Shown piece by piece: positions 1 to 8,295 of a stretch of 64,000 bases of DNA. The notes under the pieces are model-generated. The model was not told the DNA's origin. It saw only the letters and a list, made by a program, of their open reading frames with translations, and did not search any database. The DNA is from an uncultured Rhodobacterales bacterium (GTDB lineage: Bacteria; Pseudomonadota; Alphaproteobacteria; Rhodobacterales; Rhodobacteraceae): NCBI GenBank assembly GCA_903845215.1, contig CAIMWI010000075.1:62001-126000 (forward strand), read 5' to 3'. Made by a program: the position numbers and the translations under genes. Numbering within the stretch: position 1 is the first letter of the stretch; every line of letters starts with the position of its first letter.

Positions 1-518
1 AGCGGCTTGTCCTCGCCCTCTAGCAACAATTCGCCCGAGGCGAAAATGGCGCCCTCGGTGCCGTTGAGCGGTTGGGCAAGCGTCGCACGATAGGTCTTTG
101 TGACATGGTGTTTGGGGCTAATAACGCGGTGCAAAAGGTCACCGTCATCGGTCAGCAACAAAAGACCCGATGTCTGCTTATCCAAACGGCCGATGGTCGA
201 GATCGCCGGATCGCGCCGTCTCCAACGTGCGGGCAAGATGTCATACACCAGCTTGCCGATTTCCTTGTGCGAACAGGTCATGCCCAAAGGCTTGTTCAAA
301 AGAATGACCATGCCCGCGATGGGATCAAGCGCTTCGCCATTAATCTTCATGCGGCTTTGCAAATCCGCAGAGATCGGGATTCGTTTGGCGACATCTGAAA
401 CTTTGGCTGCGTCTAAAAGGATACGCCCCGCCATCGCCAATTGCGCAACTTCTCGGCGCGACCCATAGCCCATCGAGGACAAGAGTTTGTCGATGCGAGA
501 TGTCGGGGTTTTGGCCAT
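1..518 (-). CDS. rsuA: RsuA-family 16S rRNA pseudouridine synthase (3' part cut by window edge)
   Basis: Converts a uridine in rRNA to pseudouridine, most likely U516 of 16S rRNA by family resemblance. The gene runs off the left edge, so only the first 172 codons are present and the ORF track omits it. An S4-like RNA-binding segment (SRIDKLLSSMGYGSRREV) lies at residues 7-24. The catalytic loop RLDKQTSGLLLLTDDG lies at residues 111-126, with the expected active Asp at 113. The ATG at 518 is preceded by AAGGAAG on the minus strand. RluB, RluE and RluF share these motifs, so the exact target uridine is inferred. Confidence 0.9.
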   Translation of the reverse strand, partial: MAKTPTSRIDKLLSSMGYGSRREVAQLAMAGRILLDAAKVSDVAKRIPISADLQSRMKINGEALDPIAGMVILLNKPLGMTCSHKEIGKLVYDILPARWRRRDPAISTIGRLDKQTSGLLLLTDDGDLLHRVISPKHHVTKTYRATLAQPLNGTEGAIFASGELLLEGEDKP

Positions 519-879
519 TGGTTTTGGCTTCCTTAGATGGTCAGACAGGCCTGCAGGCAACTGGGCCAAGCCGGCTTTTCGCTGCGACGCATCTTTCCAC
601 TTTACCCTAATCCCGGGGGGCTGCAAAGCGGCCTCCCCGCCGTGGCGATCAAGGCGAGGGCTTGCAGAGCGCACCTGTTCCGAAGCGATTGGATCTGCAC
701 AAGGCCACAGCCGTTGATAACCCACTTACCCACAGAAGATTTTGCACAAAAGTCTTTACAGGCTTCCCTCATCCATCCACTATATCTAGTAAGGTTGGTG
801 TCGGCGCATACACCTCCTTGCCAGACACCCAGCCGCTGGTGGGTCGCACCCAAGAAGCGGCATAATGATGAGGCCGGGC
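519..879. other. Intergenic region between divergent rsuA and ybjN-like genes
   Basis: A 361-base stretch with no convincing gene; the short ORFs of the track here look like noise. It must hold the promoters of both divergent genes. It contains a TTACCCACA string (one mismatch from a DnaA box) near 727 and an imperfect palindrome ACTATATCTAGT at 779-790, listed separately. I see no clear -35/-10 pair. Confidence 0.5.
779..790. promoter_or_regulatory. NrdR-box-like imperfect palindrome
   Basis: ACTATATCTAGT matches its own reverse complement at 10 of 12 positions and resembles the core of the NrdR consensus (ACTATATATAGT). NrdR sites normally occur in pairs upstream of ribonucleotide reductase genes. 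Only one is seen here and the nearby genes are not nrd genes, so this is a weak call. Confidence 0.2.
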
Positions 880-1383
880 ATGTCACTTGCAGAAGATCTT
901 ATAGGCTACGACGATCTGCATCCGATTGATGTGGTCGAAACCTTGGCAGAATACCACGATTGGGATTTTGACCGCGTGACCGAGGATCAGATCGCCATGG
1001 CCGTCGAAGGCCAGTGGCGCACTTATTCCCTCACCTTGGCTTGGTCGCCGCAAGACGAAACCCTGCGCCTGATTTGCACGTTTGAGATGGAGCCGCCCGA
1101 GGGCCGCCATCTGCAGCTTTATGACCTGCTTAACCGTTGCAATGACATGGTCTGGACGGGCGCCTTCACCTATTGGGCGGATCAAAAGCTGATGGTCTGG
1201 CGCTATGGTCTGGCGCTTACCGGTGGGCAGATTGCCGCCCCAGAGCAGATTGACCATCTGATTGGCGCGGCCGTCATGGCCTGCGAGCGCTTCTATCCGG
1301 CCTTTCAACTGGTGGCTTGGTCGGATCACACCCCCCAAGCTGCCCTCAAAGTCGCCATTGCCGAGGCTTACGGTCGCGCCTAA
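880..1383 (+). CDS. YbjN domain-containing protein (putative type III secretion chaperone fold)
   Basis: A 167-residue cytosolic protein of the YbjN family. The N-terminal half, with HPIDVVETLAEYHDWDFDR followed by AMAVEGQWRTYSLTLAW, is typical of alphaproteobacterial members. The fold is related to type III secretion chaperones, but the role in these bacteria is not established. The track starts at 865. I prefer the third ATG at 880, because GAGG lies six bases before it and the protein then begins MSLAEDL. It is followed 29 bases later by proC on the same strand; these two are often neighbours in related genomes as I recall them. Confidence 0.85.
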   Translation: MSLAEDLIGYDDLHPIDVVETLAEYHDWDFDRVTEDQIAMAVEGQWRTYSLTLAWSPQDETLRLICTFEMEPPEGRHLQLYDLLNRCNDMVWTGAFTYWADQKLMVWRYGLALTGGQIAAPEQIDHLIGAAVMACERFYPAFQLVAWSDHTPQAALKVAIAEAYGRA

Positions 1384-1412
1384 CTTGGCCCCGACGAATT
1401 TCGGAGGCGAGA

Positions 1413-2219
1413 ATGCTTGATACAGTGGCCCGCGACGGTTTGGTGCTTTTGGGATGCGGTAAGATGGGCACGGCCCTGTTGACCGGATGGTTGGCGGCGG
1501 GGGTGCCTGCATCCTCGGTTTGGGTGATTGAACCGAACCCCAGCGATTGGCTGAAAGCCAGCGACGTGCATCTGAACCTAGGCGTGCCGCCAGCGCCTGC
1601 AGTGGCCTTGCTGGCGGTGAAGCCGCAGATGATGGGCGCGGCCTTGCCGGCGTTGCAGGCCTTGGGCAATGGGACGACGCTGTTCATCTCGATCGCTGCG
1701 GGCACGTCGATTGCCACCTTCGAGGCCGCCTTGGGTCACCGCACCCCCATCGTGCGCACCATGCCCAACACGCCCGCCATGGTCGGGCGTGGCATCACTG
1801 GCATCTGTGCCAATGCAGCGGGGCAGTCGGGCCTGCCTTTGGCGCGTGCGCTGATGCTTGCCGTGGGCGAGGTGGTCGAGCTTGACGGCGAACACCAGAT
1901 TGACGCCGTCACCGCCATTTCCGGCTCTGGCCCAGCTTATGTCTTCCACCTGATCGAGGCGATGGCCGCTGCGGGCGAGGCCGAGGGTCTGTCGGCTGAC
2001 ATCGCCATGAAGCTCGCCCGCGCCACGGTCTGCGGGGCGGGCGAATTGGCCTACCGCTCGCCTGAACCCGCTTCGCAGTTGCGCATCAACGTCACCTCTC
2101 CGGGCGGCACCACGGCGGCTGCTTTGGCCCATTTGATGGACCCTGTCACAGGCCTGCCCCCCCTGATGGCCCGCGCCGCCCATGCTGCCGCCGAACGGGG
2201 GCGAGAGTTGGGAAAATGA
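1413..2219 (+). CDS. proC: Pyrroline-5-carboxylate reductase
   Basis: Catalyses the last step of proline synthesis, reducing 1-pyrroline-5-carboxylate with NAD(P)H. The 268-residue length is normal. A Rossmann motif GCGKMG lies at residues 14-19, VRTMPNTPAMVGRGITGI is in the middle, and the C-terminal dimerisation signature includes AISGSGPAYVFHLIEAM and VTSPGGTTAAAL. The track ORF begins at 1317, but GGAGG five bases before the ATG at 1413 and the family start support 1413. The stop overlaps the next ATG (ATGA), which indicates translational coupling to the csaA-like gene. Confidence 0.95.
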   Translation: MLDTVARDGLVLLGCGKMGTALLTGWLAAGVPASSVWVIEPNPSDWLKASDVHLNLGVPPAPAVALLAVKPQMMGAALPALQALGNGTTLFISIAAGTSIATFEAALGHRTPIVRTMPNTPAMVGRGITGICANAAGQSGLPLARALMLAVGEVVELDGEHQIDAVTAISGSGPAYVFHLIEAMAAAGEAEGLSADIAMKLARATVCGAGELAYRSPEPASQLRINVTSPGGTTAAALAHLMDPVTGLPPLMARAAHAAAERGRELGK

Positions 2220-2548
2220 TCACCTACGCCGATTTCGAACAGGTCGACATCCGTGTGGGCCGCATTACCCGCGCCGAACCCTTCCCCGAGGCGCGCAAGC
2301 CTGCCTACAAGCTATGGGTCGATTTCGGGCCCGAAATTGGCGAAAGGCGATCCTCGGCGCAGATCACGGCGCATTATACTTGCGAGGGTTTGGTGGGCCG
2401 TCAGGTTCTGGCCGTGGTAAACTTTCCCCCGCGCCAGATCGGCAAGGTTCTGTCCGAGGTGCTGGTTCTGGGCCTGCCGGATGAGAACGGGCAGGTGGTG
2501 TTGATCGGGCCGGGGCAGGATGTGCCCTTGGGGGGGAAGTTGTTTTGA
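2216..2548 (+). CDS. CsaA-like tRNA-binding (OB-fold) protein
   Basis: A 110-residue stand-alone EMAP-II/tRNA_bind OB-fold domain. Signature segments are DFEQVDIRVGRI at the N-terminus and the central SSAQIT and VVNFPPRQIGK motifs characteristic of CsaA. Family members bind tRNA; in Bacillus CsaA was proposed to have chaperone-like activity with the secretion machinery. No methionyl-tRNA synthetase lies nearby. The ATG overlaps the proC stop, and the stop overlaps the TTG start of the next gene, so the three genes look like one translationally coupled unit. Confidence 0.88.
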   Translation: MITYADFEQVDIRVGRITRAEPFPEARKPAYKLWVDFGPEIGERRSSAQITAHYTCEGLVGRQVLAVVNFPPRQIGKVLSEVLVLGLPDENGQVVLIGPGQDVPLGGKLF

Positions 2549-3489
2549 AACTGTTGATCACGCGCACCATGCCCCAATCGGTCCTCGACCGCGCCCGCAC
2601 AAGGTTTGACGTGACCCACCGCGACTTGCACACGCCGATGGATGCGGCCGAGTTGCGCACGGCCCTGCGCGATTATGACGCCGTGCTGCCCACCTTGGGA
2701 GATCTGTTCAAGGCGGATGTTTTCGCTGATGTGCCAAAGCCCCGCGCGCAGATTCTGGCAAATTTCGGAGTGGGCTATAACCACATCGACGTGGCCGCCG
2801 CCCGCGCGGCGGGCCTGTCTGTCACCAACACCCCCGGCGCTGTCACCGATGCCACGGCCGATATCGCCCTGATGCTGATCTTGATGACCGCCCGCCGAGC
2901 GGGAGAGGGCGAGCGACTGCTGCGTGCAGGCGCGTGGACAGGCTGGCACCCGACCCAGATGTTAGGGATGCATGTGTCTGGCCGCACCGTGGGCATTATC
3001 GGCATGGGGCGGATCGGCAAGGCCATCGCCCACCGCTGCCATTACGGCTTTGGCATGAAGGTGGTCTATCACAACCGCTCCGAGGTCGACGCTGGTCTTC
3101 CCGCCAGCCAACTGCCGCTGGACCAAGTGCTGAAAGCCGACATCGTTGTGCTGGCCGTACCGGGGGGCGCTGCCACGCATCATCTGATTTCCGCCCCGCA
3201 ACTGGCGCAAATGCGGCCCGAGGCGCTGCTGATCAACATCGCGCGCGGCGATGTGGTCGACGAGGCTGCACTGGTTGCGGCCCTGCAAAGTGGCCAGATT
3301 GCCGGGGCGGGGCTGGATGTCTACGAATTTGAACCCCATGTCTCGCCCGCGCTGATGGCGATGGAAAACGTCACCCTGCTGCCCCATCTGGGCACCGCAG
3401 CACTAGAGGTGCGTCAAGACATGGGCCGGATGGCCGTGGACAATCTGTTTGCCCATCTTGACGGGCAACCCCTGCCCAATCCGGTCTGA
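2545..3489 (+). CDS. D-2-hydroxyacid dehydrogenase (glyoxylate/hydroxypyruvate reductase type)
   Basis: An NAD(P)-dependent D-isomer-specific 2-hydroxyacid dehydrogenase of 314 residues, probably reducing glyoxylate or hydroxypyruvate. It has GVGYNHIDVAAARAAG, the Rossmann segment VGIIGMGRIGKAIA, the catalytic-region motif LINIARGDVVDE and a late LLPHLGTA containing the catalytic His. The start is a TTG whose last two bases open the TGA of csaA, preceded by a GGGGGGAAG stretch; no better in-frame start is visible. Substrate specificity cannot be fixed from sequence alone. The convergent fad gene ends ten bases after its stop. Confidence 0.9.
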   Translation: MKLLITRTMPQSVLDRARTRFDVTHRDLHTPMDAAELRTALRDYDAVLPTLGDLFKADVFADVPKPRAQILANFGVGYNHIDVAAARAAGLSVTNTPGAVTDATADIALMLILMTARRAGEGERLLRAGAWTGWHPTQMLGMHVSGRTVGIIGMGRIGKAIAHRCHYGFGMKVVYHNRSEVDAGLPASQLPLDQVLKADIVVLAVPGGAATHHLISAPQLAQMRPEALLINIARGDVVDEAALVAALQSGQIAGAGLDVYEFEPHVSPALMAMENVTLLPHLGTAALEVRQDMGRMAVDNLFAHLDGQPLPNPV

Positions 3490-3498
3490 TCGCGCCCT

Positions 3499-5679
3499 TT
3501 ATGCCGAAACCGCAGCAAAGCGGGCATAAAACCCGTCCGCTTTTTCGGCCAGATCGGTCAGAAGGGCAGGGGGCGCAAAGCGGGGGCCAAGCTTAGACAG
3601 GTCGTGGCACATCTGAACCGCCGCCCCCGCGCCGATCCGGTCAAGCCACGAGAACGGGCCACCCGACCACGGCGCAAAGCCCCAGCCCAAAATGGCCCCC
3701 ACATCGCCCTCGCGGATATCGGTAAGAACGCCCTGTTCCAGCGCGCGCACCGCTTCTAACGCTTGGATCATCAGCAAACGGTGCTGCACTTGGGCCAGAT
3801 CGGGCTGGTCTTTGGCCACGGGCCAAAAGGCCCCCAACCCCTCCCACAGCCCCGTGCGTTTTCCCGCGCTGTCATAGGCGTAAAACCCTGCCCCAGCCTT
3901 GCGCCCCAAGCGGCCCTGCTCGGCCAAGGCAAAGATCACGCCATCAACCGCGCTGTCAGGATATACCGCCCCCATCGCCGCCTTGGTCGCCTGAGCAATC
4001 CTGACCGCCAAGTCAATCGAGGTTTCATCAACCAGTTGCAGCGGCCCCACCGGCATGCCCACCATCCGCGCGGCGGCTTCGATCAGGGCCGGTTCCACCC
4101 CTTCGGCCACCATGCGGATGCCTTCGTTGATATAAGGAATGATGCAGCGGTTGGCATAAAAGAACCGTGCATCGTTCACCACGATGGGCGTTTTGCGCAA
4201 GGCGCGCACGAAGTCCAGCGCTTTGGCCACGGCGCGGTCACCGGTCTTTGCCCCGCGAATAACCTCGACCAGCGCCATTTTGTCGACCGGAGAGAAGAAA
4301 TGCACCCCCAGCATCTTATCCGCCCTGCAAGAGGCCGCAGCCAAACCCGTGATGGGAAGGGTAGAGGTATTGGTGGCCAAAATGCAGGTTTCCGCCACCA
4401 CGGTTTCAACACGGGCAATCACCTCGGCCTTGACCTTGGGGTCTTCAAACACCGCTTCAATCACCAGATCGCAGGGCGCAAGGGCCGCGTAATCGGCGGT
4501 GGCGCTGATACGGCCCAAGACGGCGGCCTTGGTCAGGTCAGTGGCTTTGCCGCGCTGGATGTCTTTGTCCAGAAGGCTGGCAGAATGGCCTTTACCACGC
4601 TCTGCCGCCTCAACCGTGGCATCGACCAGCACCACGTTTATCCCCGCAATCGCCGCGACATGGGCGATGCCTGCCCCCATCATGCCCGCGCCGACCACGC
4701 CCAAACACCGCACGCTTTCATCCGGCAAAGCAGGCCGACGCGCGCCTTTGTCCAGCGCCTCTTTGTTCAAAAACAGGCTGCGGATCATCGCCCCTGCGGT
4801 CGGGTCAAGCAGAACCGAGGTAAAGGCCCGCGCCTCGACCTTGAGCGCGGTGTCAAAGCCTACCAAGGCGCCCTCGTAAGCCGCTTGCAGCACAGCGCGG
4901 GCGGCGGGATAAACGCCCATCGTCTTGCCCTGCGTCATCGCACTAACGGCGAGGTAGGTCATATAGCCCGAAGGGTCATAAGGCGCGCCGCCGGGCATTT
5001 TGTAGCCTTTTTGATCCCAAGGTTTCACCAGATCGGCGTCTTTGGCCGCCAAAACCCACGCCTTGGCCCGCGCCAAAAGCACCTCAGCTGGCACCACCTC
5101 ATCAATCAGGCCCGCCGCGGCCGCCTGCTGCGGGTCAAGCAGCTTGCCTTCCAACAAATAGGGCGCTGCCGCCTGAAGGCCCAGTTTGCGCACCAAACGC
5201 GTGGTGCCCCCCGCCCCCGGAAACAGGCCCACAAGGATCTCTGGCAGGCCAATCCTGGCCTTGGGCGTGTCAGCCACCAAGATGCGGTGACAGGCCAGCG
5301 GCAGTTCGTACCCGATGCCCAGCCCCGTCCCAGTCAAGGCTGCCACGATCGGCTTGGCCCCTGTCAGGGTCTTTGCATCCCGCCCGCCGCGCTCGATCTT
5401 GCGCAGCACATGGTGCAAGCGCATCACCCCCGCAAAGATCGCCTCCGCCCCGCCCGATTGCATCTGCGAGATGACCTGCAAGTCCATCCCGCCCGCAAAG
5501 TCTTTCTTGGCAGAGGTGATCACCACCCCCCGCACCGCCCCATCCCCCAAGGCGCGGTCGATCAAGGCGTCCAACGCGTCAATCCCCGCCAAGGATAAAA
5601 CATTCATCGACCGCCCCGCCACATCCCAAGTGATGGTCGCAACACCGTCGCTGTCGAGGGCATATAGGAAGTCAGGCAT
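3499..5679 (-). CDS. fadB: Multifunctional enoyl-CoA hydratase / 3-hydroxyacyl-CoA dehydrogenase (FadB/FadJ type)
   Basis: A 726-residue two-enzyme protein for the middle steps of fatty-acid beta-oxidation. The N-terminal crotonase domain carries GIGYELPLACHR and RIGLPEILVGLFPGAGG, which hold the two catalytic Glu positions. The central NAD-binding domain begins VGVVGAGMMGAGIAH and is followed by the 3-hydroxyacyl-CoA dehydrogenase C-terminal domains (GVHFFSPVDKMALVEVI). The track ORF starts at 5712. The internal ATG at 5679 gives the usual MPDF start and has AGGA eight bases upstream. It lies 61 bases downstream of the thiolase gene on the same strand and is presumably co-transcribed with it. 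FadB versus FadJ naming is not resolvable here. Confidence 0.94.
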   Translation of the reverse strand: MPDFLYALDSDGVATITWDVAGRSMNVLSLAGIDALDALIDRALGDGAVRGVVITSAKKDFAGGMDLQVISQMQSGGAEAIFAGVMRLHHVLRKIERGGRDAKTLTGAKPIVAALTGTGLGIGYELPLACHRILVADTPKARIGLPEILVGLFPGAGGTTRLVRKLGLQAAAPYLLEGKLLDPQQAAAAGLIDEVVPAEVLLARAKAWVLAAKDADLVKPWDQKGYKMPGGAPYDPSGYMTYLAVSAMTQGKTMGVYPAARAVLQAAYEGALVGFDTALKVEARAFTSVLLDPTAGAMIRSLFLNKEALDKGARRPALPDESVRCLGVVGAGMMGAGIAHVAAIAGINVVLVDATVEAAERGKGHSASLLDKDIQRGKATDLTKAAVLGRISATADYAALAPCDLVIEAVFEDPKVKAEVIARVETVVAETCILATNTSTLPITGLAAASCRADKMLGVHFFSPVDKMALVEVIRGAKTGDRAVAKALDFVRALRKTPIVVNDARFFYANRCIIPYINEGIRMVAEGVEPALIEAAARMVGMPVGPLQLVDETSIDLAVRIAQATKAAMGAVYPDSAVDGVIFALAEQGRLGRKAGAGFYAYDSAGKRTGLWEGLGAFWPVAKDQPDLAQVQHRLLMIQALEAVRALEQGVLTDIREGDVGAILGWGFAPWSGGPFSWLDRIGAGAAVQMCHDLSKLGPRFAPPALLTDLAEKADGFYARFAAVSA

Positions 5680-5740
5680 GGGTTTGGTTCCTGTGAAAAA
5701 CGCAAGGATCAAGGTGGCAACAGATTAAGAAAGCCATGCC

Positions 5741-6952
5741 CTAAATCCGCTCTAAAATCGTAGCAGCCCCCATGCCACTGGCCACACAAAGGGTGGCCAG
5801 ACCCAGCGTCTTATCGGCGCGCTCCATCTCGTCCAGCAAGGTGCCCAAAATCATGGCACCTGTAGCCCCCAAGGGGTGGCCCATGGCGATTGACCCACCG
5901 TTGACGTTGACCTGTGCCGGATCGACATCAAAGGCCTGTTTAAAGCGTAAGACCACGGCGGCGAAGGCTTCGTTGACTTCAAACAGGTCAATGTCGCGGG
6001 CACTCAGGCCAGATCCGGCCAGAATGCGCTGGGTGACGGGCACCGGGCCTGTCAGCATGATCGTGGGATCAGAGCCGATCTTGGCCGTAGCGCGAATGCG
6101 CGCGCGCGGCTTTAGGCCATACCGGCGGCCAAAGGCAGCGTCGCCCACCAAAACCGCTGCCGCCCCGTCGACGATACCGCTGGAATTGCCAGCGTGGTGG
6201 ATGTGGTGGATGCGCTCAAGATGGGGGTATTTCATCAAGGCCACCTTGTCGAACCCAGGCATCCCCTCGCCCATAGCCTGAAAGGCGGGTTTCAATGCCG
6301 TCAGAGCCGAAAGGCTGGTGTCCGGGCGCATGTATTCGTCATGGTCCAAAATCATCAACCCGTTGCGGTCGCGCACCGGAACCATGCTGCGGGAAAAGCG
6401 GCCTTCGGCCCAAGCCAGAGCCGCGCGGCGTTGGCTTTCCACCGCCAAAGCGTCGGCCTGTGTGCGGGTAAAGCCGTATTCGGTGGCGATCAGATCGGCC
6501 GAAATGCCCTGCGGCACAAAGCCTGTGCCCATGGCAAGGCTGGGGTCGACGGCGATGGCCGCGCCGTCCGAACTCATCGGAACGCGGCTCATCATCTCGA
6601 CCCCGCCTGCGATGTAACCTTGCCCCAACCCGCCGTGCAGTTGGTTGGCAGCAAGATTGACGGCGTCAAGACCGCTGGCGCAAAATCGGTTGATCGAAAG
6701 GCCGGGGATGGCCTGATCCAGCGACGAGGCCAGAACAGCCGACCGCGCCAAGCAGCCGCCCTGCTCGCCCACTTGGGTCACATTGCCCCAGATGACATCC
6801 TCAACCGCATGGCCGCTCAGCCCGTTGCGTGCCGCCAAGGCATCCAGCATCTGCGCAGACAGGGCCACGGCTGTGACCTCATTCAAACTGCCATCCGCCC
6901 GCCCCCGCCCGCGCGGGCTGCGGATTGCGTCGAAAATGAAGGCCTCGGTCAT
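5741..6952 (-). CDS. fadA: Acetyl-CoA C-acyltransferase (3-ketoacyl-CoA thiolase)
   Basis: A 403-residue thiolase that cleaves 3-ketoacyl-CoA with CoA in the final beta-oxidation step. The nucleophile Cys91 sits in NRFCASGLDAVN. The C-terminal catalytic His lies in GHPLGATGA and the second Cys in TLCVASGMGAATI (about residue 389). All thiolase signatures are intact. It is the promoter-proximal gene of the fadA-fadB pair, with AGGA ten bases before the ATG. A biosynthetic acetoacetyl-CoA thiolase role is less likely given the partner gene. Confidence 0.94.
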   Translation of the reverse strand: MTEAFIFDAIRSPRGRGRADGSLNEVTAVALSAQMLDALAARNGLSGHAVEDVIWGNVTQVGEQGGCLARSAVLASSLDQAIPGLSINRFCASGLDAVNLAANQLHGGLGQGYIAGGVEMMSRVPMSSDGAAIAVDPSLAMGTGFVPQGISADLIATEYGFTRTQADALAVESQRRAALAWAEGRFSRSMVPVRDRNGLMILDHDEYMRPDTSLSALTALKPAFQAMGEGMPGFDKVALMKYPHLERIHHIHHAGNSSGIVDGAAAVLVGDAAFGRRYGLKPRARIRATAKIGSDPTIMLTGPVPVTQRILAGSGLSARDIDLFEVNEAFAAVVLRFKQAFDVDPAQVNVNGGSIAMGHPLGATGAMILGTLLDEMERADKTLGLATLCVASGMGAATILERI

Positions 6953-7060
6953 GGCAACGTTCCTGCGCTAATGCTGCCCTGAAGCTATCCTTCTTCGCCC
7001 CAGGGCCACAACCCCGCGATGACGGGCCTTCTCAGACTTCTGATCGCCCCTTGCCCTTTT

Positions 7061-7081
7061 GAGTATTTAGACCAAGATGAA
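7061..7081 (-). repeat. Dispersed intergenic element, copy 1 (divergent member)
   Basis: On the minus strand this reads TTCATCTTGGTCTAAATACT plus C, two mismatches from the common form (TCT in place of the GCG before CAAATACT). It is not followed by the GC-rich hairpin seen in other copies but by AAAAGGGCAAGGGGC. It lies about 110 bases upstream of fadA in the same orientation. Confidence 0.6.
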
Positions 7082-7219
7082 TTAACCGGATGTTAAGGTT
7101 AAGGTGCCAGACTGTCCACGCGGTACAGGCTGGAGAGCCGATGACCGCCCGAGGTGAAGCCCCACTCTGACATGCCGGATAGCCAAAACGGAGCCTCAGG
7201 GTGGGGTGGACCTTGATCT

Positions 7220-7240
7220 TTCATCTTGGCGCAAATACTC
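7220..7240 (+). repeat. Dispersed intergenic element, copy 2
   Basis: TTCATCTTGGCGCAAATACT followed by CCCCCGCCGGAGGCG, a short GCC-gga-GGC hairpin tail like that of copy 6. It lies 136 bases before the first thioesterase gene and points toward it. Confidence 0.7.
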
Positions 7241-7375
7241 CCCCGCCGGAGGCGTCCGCCGTCAGGGCTAGGCGCGACATGGTTTATGGCTAGCCTGTCT
7301 GAACGCCATGACAAAACGGCCAAACCCCCTTGCACCTGCGCCTTGACAGTCCACAATGCGGGCAAGGAGATCCAC

Positions 7376-7801
7376 ATGACCGATAAAGTGACCCATGCTC
7401 AGGCGGTGATGCCATCGCTGCCCCATGCCCAAAGCCTAGGAATGATCGTGGATCAGATGTCGGCGGGCAGCGCCGCTATCACCATGCCTTATGATCCCCG
7501 CCTGATCGGCGATCCGGCCACGGGCGTGCTGCATGGTGGGGCTATTTCGGCGCTGATGGATACAGCTTCGGGGGCGGCTGTCATGTGCCACCCTTCGGCA
7601 CCCGCAGCCACGGCCACGCTGGATCTGCGCATCGACTATATGCGCCCGGCCACCCCCGGTCAGGCCATCACCGCGCGGGCTGTCTGCCACCATGTCACGC
7701 GTACTGTGGCCTTTGTGCGCGTCACCGCCACCGATGCCGACGAAAGCCGCCCGGTTGCCATGGGCACGGGCACCTTTACGCTAGAAAGGCCATCTGCATG
7801 A
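7376..7801 (+). CDS. PaaI-family hotdog thioesterase (first of a pair)
   Basis: A 141-residue single-hotdog-domain acyl-CoA thioesterase. The signature VLHGGAISALMDTASGAAV at residues 50-68 carries the HGG and Asp positions of the PaaI family, and DLRIDYMRPA is the central strand. The track ORF begins at 7226; AAGGAGA five bases before the ATG at 7376 and the family start decide 7376. The stop overlaps the ATG of a second, different thioesterase (ATGA). Likely hydrolyses medium or aromatic acyl-CoA; the substrate is unknown. Confidence 0.88.
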   Translation: MTDKVTHAQAVMPSLPHAQSLGMIVDQMSAGSAAITMPYDPRLIGDPATGVLHGGAISALMDTASGAAVMCHPSAPAATATLDLRIDYMRPATPGQAITARAVCHHVTRTVAFVRVTATDADESRPVAMGTGTFTLERPSA

Positions 7802-8292
7802 CCCGCAAACCCCCCGAACCGGTCGAGATCGTCAAATCCCGGCGCGAGGCGGCTTTGGCCCGTTTGATTGCCGGTGTGCCCTATATCGGCTTTCTGGGCG
7901 CGCGGTTTGATCGGCGCGGCGATGAATTGACGGCTGTTTTGCCATTTCATCCCTCGTTGATCGGCAATCCTACGATCCCCGCTTTGCACGGCGGGGCCAC
8001 AGCCGCGTTCTTAGAGGTGGCGGCGATCATCGAACTGGCGTGGTCCAGCCTGTGGCAGGATATGGAGGAGGGCCGCATTGACCCTGCCGCCGAAACCTTC
8101 CCCGCGCTTCCCAAGACCATCACGTTCACCGTGGATTATCTGCGCTCTGGCTTGCCGCGAGATGCCTATGCCCGCGCCACTGTGACACGCAGCGGGCGGC
8201 GCTTTGCCACGGTGCAGGTGGAAGCTTGGCAAGACAACCGCGCCAAGCCCTTTGCCCAAGCCACTGCGCATTTCCTGATGCCCGATCCCTAA
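7798..8292 (+). CDS. PaaI-family hotdog thioesterase (second of a pair)
   Basis: A 164-residue hotdog protein translationally coupled to the preceding thioesterase through an ATGA overlap. The motif IPALHGGATAAFLEVAAIIEL retains HGG but has Glu where the first copy has Asp, and TFTVDYLRSG corresponds to the central strand. The two are clearly homologous but divergent, so they could assemble as a heteromer or serve different substrates; both are inferences. The track ORF starts at 7585, inside the preceding gene. The stop lies three bases before the end of the convergent gene. Confidence 0.85.
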   Translation: MTRKPPEPVEIVKSRREAALARLIAGVPYIGFLGARFDRRGDELTAVLPFHPSLIGNPTIPALHGGATAAFLEVAAIIELAWSSLWQDMEEGRIDPAAETFPALPKTITFTVDYLRSGLPRDAYARATVTRSGRRFATVQVEAWQDNRAKPFAQATAHFLMPDP

Positions 8293-8295
8293 GGC

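Larger units (their letters stand above)
6953..7375. other. Intergenic region between divergent fadA and paaI-like genes, with two dispersed-repeat copies
   Basis: A 423-base region with no convincing gene. The 92-residue minus-strand ORF at 7099-7377 lacks family resemblance and spans a repeat copy. Copies of the dispersed 21-base element lie at 7061-7081 (minus) and 7220-7240 (plus), each oriented toward the gene it precedes. The roughly 130 bases between them hold short complementary stretches but no RNA family I can name. Confidence 0.5.

Noticed and set aside
727-735. TTACCCACA as part of a replication origin
   Set aside because: It is a single near-match to a DnaA box, with no cluster, no AT-rich unwinding region and no dnaA or parAB nearby.
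3763-5598. 611-residue plus-strand ORF opposite fadB
   Set aside because: It is the antisense shadow of a clear multifunctional beta-oxidation gene; its composition (many His, Arg, Gln) is typical of GC-rich antisense frames.
7099-7377. 92-residue minus-strand ORF upstream of paaI
   Set aside because: It spans a dispersed repeat copy and the paaI ribosome-binding site and resembles nothing known.
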